DNA from: Acidaminococcus fermentans
Lineage (GTDB): Bacteria > Bacillota_C > Negativicutes > Acidaminococcales > Acidaminococcaceae
DNA length: 12,286 bases
Assembly: GCA_004555735.1 (NCBI GenBank)
Contig: SFHH01000046.1
Span: forward strand, 1 to 12,286
Direction: 5' to 3'
Part shown: piece after piece, positions 6,108-12,286 of the stretch
How positions within the stretch are numbered: the stretch's first letter is position 1
Layout: each line of letters opens with the position of its first letter
Made by a program: the position numbers and the translations under genes
The notes under the pieces: model-generated
Seen by the model: only the letters and a program-made list of their open reading frames with translations
Database searches by the model: none
What the model was told of the DNA's origin: nothing

Positions 6108-7379
6108 ATGGAAGCGATTTTTCTTTTTGGACTTTTCCTGATCCTTCTCATGCTCAGTGTCCCCATCGGATATGCCATCGGCATGGTCACCCTGGTCACC
6201 ATGCTGGAATTCACTTCCATGCCCACCTTGATGATTGCCCAGAACAGCATCGCCGGGGTAGATTCCTTCCCGCTTTTGGCCATCCCCTTCTTTATGCTGG
6301 CTGGGAACCTGATGAGCGGTGGCGGTATCGCCAAGCGGCTGGTGAATTTCTTTGAATGTTTCATCGGCCACATCACCGGAGGCCTGGGCATGGTCACCAT
6401 CGTGGTCTGCATGTTCTTTGCTGCCATTTCCGGTTCAGCCGTGGCCACGGTCTCTGCCGTAGGGGCATTCATGATTCCCCAGATGGTGGAACATGGTTAC
6501 AGCAAACCCTTTTCCGCTGCGCTGACCGCTGCTGCCGGCACCATCGGTGTCATCATCCCCCCGTCCGTCCCCTTCGTCATTTACGGGGTGGTCTCTGGGG
6601 CTTCCATCACCAATCTGTTCACAGCTGGGTTCCTGCCGGGGATCCTGATGGGGGTTGCCCTGATGATTGTCTGCTTCATTGTCTCGAAAAAGAGGGGCTA
6701 TCGGGGCAGCACGGAAAGGGCCTCGTTCAGCAAGATCGTCCATACCTTCCGGGACGCCATCTGGGCTATCCTGTCCCCGGTAATCATTCTGGGCGGGATC
6801 TATTCCGGCAAATTCACTCCCACGGAAGCAGCTGTGGTTTCTGTGGTCTATTCCTATATTGTGGGGCGCTTCGTCTACAAAGAACTGGATGCCTCCTCCA
6901 CCTATAAATCCTTGAAAGATGCTATCGTCATCAACGGCGCCACTACCTTCATGGTGGGCCTTTCCACAGCTTTTGCAGCCCTGCTGACCATGGAACAGAT
7001 CCCCCTGAAGATTGCAGCCTTCATCACCGGGATCAGCAACAATAGCGTAGTCATCCTGCTGATGGTGAACCTGTTCCTGCTGATCGTCGGTATGTTCATC
7101 GACAACATCCCTGCCACCATCATCCTGACCCCCATCCTGCTGCCCATCTGCAAGAAATTTGGCATGAACCCCGTCACTTTCGGGATCATGCTGACCATGA
7201 ACCTGGCCATCGGCTTCTGCACCCCACCCTATGGGATCAACCTATTTGTGGCTACCGCCATTTCCAAAGTGAAGATGGAAGCCCTCTCCAAGGAACTGAT
7301 CTTTTTGATCGGTGCACTCCTGGTTGTTCTGGCTTCTGTAACTTATATTCCGGCCGTCACAACTGTATTCATGAAATAA
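6108..7379 (+). CDS. dctM: TRAP transporter large permease subunit (DctM family)
   Basis: This 423-aa protein of the ion-transporter superfamily forms the transport channel of the TRAP system. It has about 12 hydrophobic segments and the usual family length. Typical DctM blocks are visible: the early FPLLAIPFFMLAGNLM region at about 50-63, the SGSAVATVSAVG re-entrant loop region near 106-117, the GVIIPPSVPFVIYG segment near 147-160, and near the C-terminus GFCTPPYGINLFVA. Coupling is presumably to Na+, as in characterised TRAP systems, but this cannot be read from the sequence. A very strong RBS, AAGGAGGTG, overlaps the end of dctQ. The gap to the next gene is only 15 bp. Confidence 0.95.
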   Translation: MEAIFLFGLFLILLMLSVPIGYAIGMVTLVTMLEFTSMPTLMIAQNSIAGVDSFPLLAIPFFMLAGNLMSGGGIAKRLVNFFECFIGHITGGLGMVTIVVCMFFAAISGSAVATVSAVGAFMIPQMVEHGYSKPFSAALTAAAGTIGVIIPPSVPFVIYGVVSGASITNLFTAGFLPGILMGVALMIVCFIVSKKRGYRGSTERASFSKIVHTFRDAIWAILSPVIILGGIYSGKFTPTEAAVVSVVYSYIVGRFVYKELDASSTYKSLKDAIVINGATTFMVGLSTAFAALLTMEQIPLKIAAFITGISNNSVVILLMVNLFLLIVGMFIDNIPATIILTPILLPICKKFGMNPVTFGIMLTMNLAIGFCTPPYGINLFVATAISKVKMEALSKELIFLIGALLVVLASVTYIPAVTTVFMK

Positions 7380-7394
7380 AAGGAGGGATTCCCT

Positions 7395-8366
7395 ATGCTG
7401 ATTTGGATCATCGATGAAGAATGGAAAGACTACGATATGGAAAAAGAATATCTGGAAGCTCGCTATCCTGGGGTAGAAATCAGATGTTCCACTTACGATT
7501 ATGAAAAAGATCTGAAGGAATTCGGCTATAAAGCAGATGGCATCCTGGCCCAGGTCTATGCGTCCCTGCCAGCTTCCACCATCAATCAGCTGCAGAACTG
7601 CAAGGGAATTGCCGTCTACGGCGGCGGCTATGACCGGATCGATGTGCAGGCAGCCCGGGCCAAGGGGATTTCAGTCACCAACATCAGCGGCTACTGTGCG
7701 GAAGACCTGGCAGATTATGTAGTAGCCGCCATGTATTTCGCCAACAAACGGATTGCCCAGTACAGCTCTTCTGTAGTAGAAGACAGCCGCAGCAACCGGT
7801 GGGGCGCCATGGCCGTCCCCTTCATCGTCAACCGGATCAGTACCCAGACCCTCTGCATCGCTGGTCTGGGCGTCATCGGGAAGACAGTAGCAGCCCGTGC
7901 CCAGCGCCTGGGGATCAAGGTCATTGCCTGCGATGATTTCGTATCCAAGGAAGCAATGGCGGCTCTCCAGGTGGAAAAAGTGGACTGGGAAGAAGGCTTT
8001 CGCCGGGCGGATTATGTAAGCATCAACCTGAAAGGCTGTGACGAAAACCAGGACAAAATCAGCACACCCCTGCTTTCTCTGATGAAGCCCACTGCCTGGC
8101 TGATCAATACCTCCCGGGGCAAAGTGGTGGACGAAGCAGCCCTGATTTCTGCCGTCAAAGAGAAAAAAATCGCTGGTGCCATTCTGGACGTAATCAAGAC
8201 GGAACCGCCTACCGGAGAAGAACCCATCCTCCACTGCCCTGGCATCTATGTGACGCCCCATGTCTCTTACATCTCCGTAGAATCTTTCCGTGCCCTGAAG
8301 GAACGGGCCCTGGAAAATCTGGAAAATATGCTGGAAGGAAGACCCCCTCGTGATCTGGTCAACTGA
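7395..8366 (+). CDS. D-isomer-specific 2-hydroxyacid dehydrogenase
   Basis: This 323-aa enzyme belongs to the family of D-lactate, D-3-phosphoglycerate and CtBP-like dehydrogenases, which interconvert 2-oxo acids and D-2-hydroxy acids with NAD(H). The Rossmann motif GLGVIG is at 157-162, with D180 at the end of the second strand, which favours NADH over NADPH. The catalytic residues are in place: R241 in NTSRGKVVDE, E270 in IKTEPP and H289 in TPHVSY. Its RBS (AGGAGGG) follows the dctM stop at once. In this operon it is likely to act on the 2-oxo acid or imine-derived product of aconitase X, or on the imported hydroxyacid itself. No tight specificity can be read from the sequence. It is not a typical serine-pathway SerA, because the regulatory ACT domain is missing. 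Confidence 0.92.
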   Translation: MLIWIIDEEWKDYDMEKEYLEARYPGVEIRCSTYDYEKDLKEFGYKADGILAQVYASLPASTINQLQNCKGIAVYGGGYDRIDVQAARAKGISVTNISGYCAEDLADYVVAAMYFANKRIAQYSSSVVEDSRSNRWGAMAVPFIVNRISTQTLCIAGLGVIGKTVAARAQRLGIKVIACDDFVSKEAMAALQVEKVDWEEGFRRADYVSINLKGCDENQDKISTPLLSLMKPTAWLINTSRGKVVDEAALISAVKEKKIAGAILDVIKTEPPTGEEPILHCPGIYVTPHVSYISVESFRALKERALENLENMLEGRPPRDLVN

Positions 8367-8380
8367 GTAGAGGATAGCCT

Positions 8381-9082
8381 ATGACAAATATTCCCTATCG
8401 TCTCGGAAAAATCAAACACCGCTCTCTGGCCGATGAAGCGTACTGCTACTTAAAAGAGCAGATCTTATCCGGCCATATCCGCCAAGGAGATGTGATCACA
8501 GAACAGACGGTTGCGGATATCCTGCATATCAGCCGTACACCGGTCAAGAATGCCCTGAGCCGGCTGGAAAATGAAAATTTCGTAACGACCCTCAGCGGCC
8601 GAGGCACTCTGGTCAATGTCTTATCCATCGCGGATATGCGGGATATCTACAATGTCCGCATCGTGCTGGAACTGCTGGCACTGGATACGGCCATCAATCA
8701 TTTTTCACCTAAAGATCTGGAGGAAATCCGCCAGGTCTTCGTGGATGCCTACAAAGATTACAAAAAGGATAAGTCTTCCCTATTGGCAGAAGATATGTAT
8801 CATCTGGACAATATGTTCCACAACCTGTTTATCGAGCATACGTCCAATCATTACATCCGCAAGCTGATGCCCAGCATTTCGGAACGGATCCAGCTGGGCC
8901 AGCTCCAGGCCTACATCATGACGGATACCTTCGAAACAAGTACCCTCCAGCACCTGGAGATCATCGATGCCCTGGAAGCCAAAGACCTGCCGGAAGCCAA
9001 ACGCCTTCTCCAGGCCCATTTGGAATGGTCCTACAAGGTCATGTTCGAAGCCATGGTCAAGAGCGGGAAAAAGAAGGCATAA
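8381..9082 (+). CDS. GntR-family regulator with FCD ligand domain
   Basis: This 233-aa protein has an N-terminal winged helix of the GntR type at about 13-80. Its recognition region SRTPVKNALSRLE at 51-63 differs from the common SRTPVREAL version. A helical FCD effector domain follows. The four metal-binding residues typical of metal-dependent FCD proteins are visible: D143, H147, H191 and H213. Such proteins usually bind small organic acids through the metal and leave DNA when the acid is present. It is the last gene of the operon, 14 bp after the dehydrogenase stop, with a weak RBS (AGAGGA), so low-level autoregulated expression is likely. The palindromes at 2805-2825 and 6043-6063 are its best operator candidates. 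Repressor rather than activator is inferred from the operator position after the promoter. Confidence 0.93.
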   Translation: MTNIPYRLGKIKHRSLADEAYCYLKEQILSGHIRQGDVITEQTVADILHISRTPVKNALSRLENENFVTTLSGRGTLVNVLSIADMRDIYNVRIVLELLALDTAINHFSPKDLEEIRQVFVDAYKDYKKDKSSLLAEDMYHLDNMFHNLFIEHTSNHYIRKLMPSISERIQLGQLQAYIMTDTFETSTLQHLEIIDALEAKDLPEAKRLLQAHLEWSYKVMFEAMVKSGKKKA

Positions 9083-9086
9083 GAGA

Positions 9087-9116
9087 GGGGCTGTTGCATG
9101 CGCAACAGCCCCTTTT
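9087..9116 (+). terminator. Terminator of the aconitase X operon
   Basis: A perfect 11-bp GC-rich stem, GGGGCTGTTGC with GCAACAGCCCC, around the loop ATGC is followed by TTTT. It begins 4 bases after the GntR stop and ends at the stop codon of the convergent DUF401 gene. On the minus strand only a weak T-rich tail follows, so it works best in the plus direction. Confidence 0.88.
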
Positions 9117-10321
9117 CACAGCACCCACCGCAGCAGCAGATAATACGCCAAGATGAAGAAGCAGAACAGCAGGGAATTGGGCAGGGTCTTCTTCACCAGC
9201 TGCCCTAGAGTGACATGATAGTAATCGGAGGCCACTACCAGGCATACATGGGTGGGCGAAACCTGGCTGGCCGCATGGGCCATCCCCATGAGCAAGACTA
9301 AGGTCGGGATCCCTCCCTGGAGAGAAGCCATGGCCAGAGGCGTCCCCAGGGCAATGATGCCTTGGGCTCCGCTGATGATCCCCCCCAGGAAAAACAGGAT
9401 GGCAAAAGTCAGGAAAGGAGGGATGGGCAGCTGGCTGATGACTTGGGGCAGGATCAGGAGCACACCGGTGAACTGGATGAACTCCTTCAGGACCAGGACC
9501 AGGAAAGTATTCAAGATCAACTTCTTTTCAAAAGCGCTGACCACCATAGCCCTGACTTCCTGGAACGAAAACCGATAAACGATCAAACTCAGGAAAATGC
9601 TGAGCAGAACAGCCGTGACCACGGACACTTTGAAGACCAGGATGACCCCGATGATCAGCAGCAGGGACCAAAGGTGCTGGAACAAGTGGATGGCGTCGGC
9701 CTTTTTATCCGTACTGGCCGGTGTCCCCGGGTCTTTGGGCAGACGGCGGAGATACCGGAAATACCCTATGGCCATCAAAGCACACGCGGGTCCCACCATG
9801 GCCAGCATATAAGGCGGCAGCTGGGCATTGGCCAGGTTCATCAACAGCAAGACACTGGCATAGGTGGGCAGGGAACTTTCCGGAATATGACGGAACCAGC
9901 TGGTGACGAAAGCTTGCTCCTCCGGTTCCAGGTATCCATCCGTTGCTTCCTTCACGATATCTCCGCACAGAATCATAGCCGCCGCAGAAGGCAGCAGGCC
10001 AATGAACATGGGGGCGATTCCCGCATTCACCCGCCGGTTGTGGAACAATCCATTCAAGTCCTGCTGGGCCAGCTTGATCTGCTGCCGAGCTTCCAGCATG
10101 CGCTGGAGATAGGTAATGAGATACAGGGACAATAAGACCGACAGCGACCCCCAGTGGATAAAGACATTCCCCACAAGATGAAAGATTTCTCCCGGGCTGA
10201 TCCGATACAGCGCCGCGGTCAGGCAGAGCCCTCCCAAAATGGCCTGATAAAGAGGCCGTCCCACGGCCAGAAGGATGACAATGGCAAGGAAAACCAACAA
10301 TAAATACAATAACGGTGTCAT
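9116..10321 (-). CDS. DUF401 family integral membrane protein, likely permease
   Basis: This 401-aa protein has about ten hydrophobic segments and matches the DUF401 family, part of the ion-transporter group of permeases related to GntP- and DctM-like carriers; no substrate is established for the family. The C-terminal signature is clear: GGIISGAQGIIALGTPLAMA in the second half, then a segment with AHAASQVSPTHVCLVVASDYYHVTL, rich in His, Ser and Thr, typical of these proteins. A loop around residues 70-100 is charged and probably cytoplasmic. The start has a purine-rich GGAAAGGAGGAGAGG just upstream. It follows the MATE gene on the same strand after 163 bp that hold a promoter candidate, so it may be transcribed alone. 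A role as a carboxylate carrier serving the adjacent catabolic operon is possible but only inferred. Confidence 0.85.
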   Translation of the reverse strand: MTPLLYLLLVFLAIVILLAVGRPLYQAILGGLCLTAALYRISPGEIFHLVGNVFIHWGSLSVLLSLYLITYLQRMLEARQQIKLAQQDLNGLFHNRRVNAGIAPMFIGLLPSAAAMILCGDIVKEATDGYLEPEEQAFVTSWFRHIPESSLPTYASVLLLMNLANAQLPPYMLAMVGPACALMAIGYFRYLRRLPKDPGTPASTDKKADAIHLFQHLWSLLLIIGVILVFKVSVVTAVLLSIFLSLIVYRFSFQEVRAMVVSAFEKKLILNTFLVLVLKEFIQFTGVLLILPQVISQLPIPPFLTFAILFFLGGIISGAQGIIALGTPLAMASLQGGIPTLVLLMGMAHAASQVSPTHVCLVVASDYYHVTLGQLVKKTLPNSLLFCFFILAYYLLLRWVL

Positions 10322-10345
10322 GGGGATCCTCCTCTCCTCCTTTCC

Positions 10346-10387
10346 CTGTCTTTTTCGATAAATTAGAAAAGGCAGAGAAAAAGACAG
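10346..10387 (-). promoter_or_regulatory. Leader hairpin next to the DUF401 ribosome binding site
   Basis: CTGTCTTTTTC and GAAAAAGACAG are exact 11-bp inverted copies 20 bases apart. On the transcribed minus strand the second arm runs directly into the Shine-Dalgarno sequence. The overlapping arm TTTTTCGATA (10351-10360) can alternatively pair with TATCGAAAAA at 10406-10415, which overlaps the promoter candidate. It could be an mRNA-stabilising or regulatory hairpin, or a DNA operator pair. Confidence 0.45.
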
Positions 10388-10401
10388 CTATCTATACTTC
10401 T

Positions 10402-10430
10402 ATTGTATCGAAAAAAGCTGCTTTTTGAAA
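10402..10430 (-). promoter_or_regulatory. Promoter candidate for the DUF401 gene
   Basis: On the minus strand, TACAAT (10402-10407) has TTTCAA (10425-10430) 17 bases upstream. The -10 is good and the -35 is weak. Transcription would begin near 10395, so the leader would start with the hairpin arm. Confidence 0.4.
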
Positions 10431-10484
10431 GGGACTCAGATAAAAATTAGGAGGGAGAATCCTGCATAGAGGGCTTTGCCCTTT

Positions 10485-11885
10485 TTATCGGGTCAGTTTC
10501 CGGATCCACCGGTAACTCCTGTACCAGCAGAACGCCGGGATGACTTTGAAGATCTGATCCGATTGGAGGAGCATGACCACTTGGACCACCGGAAGCCTCC
10601 AGACAAAAGCCCCTAGAAAGGACAGAGGCATGACGATTCCCCAGGTACTGATCAGATTGGTCACAAAACCGTACCGAGGATCGCCACCGCCCCGGATGAT
10701 CCCGGAGCTGACCGGCATCTGGTAGGACATGCCCACCATCACCACGCTCATGAGGGCCATCAGCTGGTCAGCCAGCTCCATTGCCTGAGGGTTCAATTCA
10801 TAAAAAGACAAAAGGGGCAGCCGCAGCAGATAGAGCCCTGCCCCCAGGACAAGCCCCACCAACACAAAAATCACGGATAAAGTCCGGCCGGCTTCCCTGA
10901 CCCGGCACAAATCCCCTTTGCCTACGATACAGCCGATGGTCACTGCGGTGGCTGAGCACATGGCCTGGACAATCACTTTCAAGTATTGATAAAAAGTGGT
11001 TGCTACGGAATTGGCCGCAATGGCATCTGCCGAAAGATGTCCCAAAATGGCTGTCTGGATGGGCGTGGTCAAGGCCCATAGCAACTGGGCTCCCAAAATG
11101 GGCATAGTCACCCGGAAATAGTCTTTTTCCAGTTGGGGATCCCGGACAAATAGCTTTTGGGAAAACAGCCGGAGGCGGGACTCCCCGGCTAAATACAGGA
11201 GCACAATGGCCAATTCAGCGATCCGGGCGATGACCGTCCCTACAGCCGCTCCCCGGATGCCCATTTCTGGACAGCCAAAATTCCCATAAATAAAAAGATA
11301 ATTACAGACCACATTGATACCCAGGGAAAGGACCGAATTATAGAAAGCAATCTTTACACTGCCGATGGAACGCAGCCCAGCATAGAGAATAGTGGAAAGG
11401 ATGAAAATAGGAAAAGTGAACTGCAGGATCTGGAGGTATTCCTGTGCTTCCAGCAAGATCACCGGATCCGAAGTAAACAGGCTGAGAAGACCCCGTGGCC
11501 ACAGGAGGCATAAAGCCAGGACAGTGCTTCCAGCCAGTGCGCCCAGCCGCAAAGCTATGCCGATGCAACGCCGGATGGGCGGAAGATCCTTTTTCCCCCA
11601 ATACTGGGAGCCCAGAACCACGATTCCTTCCCCCAGCGCATTGGCCAGGAACTGCACCACAAAAAAGATCTGGTTGACGATGGCCGACCCTGACAGAGCG
11701 GACTGGCTGTAACTCCCCAGCATCACATTGTCTGCCATATTCACACTGTAAGCCACCAAATTCTGGGAAGCGATCAGAGCCATCAAAGAAGCCCAGCCAT
11801 AAAAAAAGCCTTTTTCTTTGATAAAGAAAGTTTCTCCCGGTTGGCTTCCAGTTTTAGGAACTATGATAAAGACCTTCTTTCTCAA
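10485..11885 (-). CDS. MATE family efflux transporter
   Basis: This protein of up to 466 aa with about 12 membrane helices is a MATE (multidrug and toxin extrusion) carrier, which expels cationic compounds using a Na+ or H+ gradient. Family features include the early helix with NLVAYSVNMADNVMLGSYSQ and the following block SALSGSAIVNQIFF, a central FGCPEMGIRGAAVGTVIARI segment, and the symmetrical second half starting with LLWALTTPIQTAILGHLSADAIAANS. The start is uncertain. There is no in-frame ATG before residue 35, which lies within the first helix. A TTG at 11885 gives the longest frame but has no ribosome binding site. A good AGAAGG lies 8 bases before an ATA codon at 11862-11864, which would give a protein of about 459 aa. 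The gene lies 43 bp after a LysR regulator on the same strand and may be its target. The drug or metabolite exported is unknown. Confidence 0.88.
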   Translation of the reverse strand: MRKKVFIIVPKTGSQPGETFFIKEKGFFYGWASLMALIASQNLVAYSVNMADNVMLGSYSQSALSGSAIVNQIFFVVQFLANALGEGIVVLGSQYWGKKDLPPIRRCIGIALRLGALAGSTVLALCLLWPRGLLSLFTSDPVILLEAQEYLQILQFTFPIFILSTILYAGLRSIGSVKIAFYNSVLSLGINVVCNYLFIYGNFGCPEMGIRGAAVGTVIARIAELAIVLLYLAGESRLRLFSQKLFVRDPQLEKDYFRVTMPILGAQLLWALTTPIQTAILGHLSADAIAANSVATTFYQYLKVIVQAMCSATAVTIGCIVGKGDLCRVREAGRTLSVIFVLVGLVLGAGLYLLRLPLLSFYELNPQAMELADQLMALMSVVMVGMSYQMPVSSGIIRGGGDPRYGFVTNLISTWGIVMPLSFLGAFVWRLPVVQVVMLLQSDQIFKVIPAFCWYRSYRWIRKLTR

Positions 11886-11928
11886 TAATACTTTAGGTTT
11901 ATCACGCGGTTCTGCCTTTTGTTTTCAC

Positions 11929-12286
11929 CTACTTACGGGAAAAATTAGCTAGTTCAATAAAAGCCCGAGAGGCTTTAGACAGATAAGACCCTTTTTTGAC
12001 AGCCCAGTTGATTTCCCGCACTGCCAGAGGATGTCCCAATTTGTAAAAATATAGATTATCAGACTGGGACAAACATTGTACAATATCCGCCCTGATGAAC
12101 AGAGCCCCCATCCCTGCAGAAGCAATATTCAGCGATGTCATAACCTGATCCACATAGATTTTTACTTTCATTGCGAAACCAGCATCCAGGCAAATCTGTG
12201 TAGAACGGCCAAACATATCATCGCCGGGTTTCACCGGGGTGGAAAGAGGCGCGAGCCTGTGCGGACTACCGTGAAGGTCTTTCCTT
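11929..12286 (-). CDS. LysR-family regulator, C-terminal part (cut by window end)
   Basis: The frame is open from its TAG stop at 11929 to the window edge, giving about 118 residues. They match the distal half of the LysR effector-binding domain. The characteristic order is a GDDMFGRSTQICLDAGF helix, a DQVMTSLNIASAGMGALFI segment that forms part of the ligand cleft, a strand ending in the hinge, and the final helix KKGSYLSKASRAFIELA. The DNA-binding winged helix lies outside the window. The first in-window GTG at 12232-12234 is not the true start, because the homologous sequence continues upstream. It lies directly upstream of the MATE gene in the same direction, an arrangement that suggests local control of efflux, though LysR regulators more often sit divergent to their targets. 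Confidence 0.85.
   Translation of the reverse strand, partial: RKDLHGSPHRLAPLSTPVKPGDDMFGRSTQICLDAGFAMKVKIYVDQVMTSLNIASAGMGALFIRADIVQCLSQSDNLYFYKLGHPLAVREINWAVKKGSYLSKASRAFIELANFSRK

Noticed and set aside
9362..10135. 257-aa plus-strand frame opposite the DUF401 gene
   Set aside because: It is extremely rich in Gln, Asp, His and Gly, as expected from the antisense of a hydrophobic membrane protein, and has no RBS.
10470..10482. Short hairpin with a T-run on the plus strand after the MATE gene
   Set aside because: The stem is only 5 bp, the T-run is on the non-transcribed side and no plus-strand gene precedes it; it is too weak to call a terminator for MATE.

Overview
The window looks like chromosomal DNA of a fermentative, anaerobic Gram-negative-type Firmicute (class Negativicutes), with an Acidaminococcus-like genus as the best guess. 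This is inferred from moderate GC coding sequence, strong AGGAGG-type ribosome binding sites, a Cys-rich Mrp/Nbp35 ATPase, a TRAP transporter, an FCD-type GntR regulator and a DUF401 permease. I could not run a database search to confirm it. No rRNA, tRNA, CRISPR array, transposase or phage gene was seen.

Layout. (1) 1-666: a small secreted protein of unknown function on the minus strand. (2) 667-992: an intergenic region with a 139-bp foldback, MITE-like element (766-904) and a good promoter for mrp. (3) 993-1841: mrp, an Fe-S carrier ATPase. Its terminator hairpin also contains the stop codon of the convergent gene at 1876-2412, a lone half-size chromate (CHR) transporter. (4) 2413-2852: a 440-bp AT-rich regulatory region with no gene but several promoter-like and operator-like elements. 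(5) 2853-9082: a compact plus-strand operon of seven genes: aconitase X large and small subunits, TRAP substrate-binding protein, TRAP small and large membrane subunits, a D-2-hydroxyacid dehydrogenase and an FCD GntR regulator, closed by a strong terminator. (6) 9116-12286: minus-strand genes for a LysR regulator (cut by the window edge), a MATE efflux protein and a DUF401 permease.

The central operon is the main point of interest. It reads as a self-contained uptake and catabolism unit. A TRAP transporter imports a carboxylate, the two-subunit aconitase X dehydrates it (or a derivative), a D-2-hydroxyacid dehydrogenase carries out an NAD-linked step on the 2-oxo/2-hydroxy acid, and a GntR repressor senses the compound. 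The known bacterial AcnX reaction is cis-3-hydroxy-L-proline dehydration. The ketimine reductase that normally goes with it is absent, and the small subunit departs from the usual family motif after its Gly-Ser-Ser. The substrate may therefore be new.

A candidate operator supports this. A perfect 9-3-9 palindrome lies inside the end of dctQ (6043-6063). A closely matching copy (17 of 21 positions) lies just downstream of the predicted operon promoter (2805-2825), and a half-site lies further upstream (2489-2496). This arrangement suggests an autoregulated operon with an intragenic operator, possibly acting through DNA looping or transcription roadblock.
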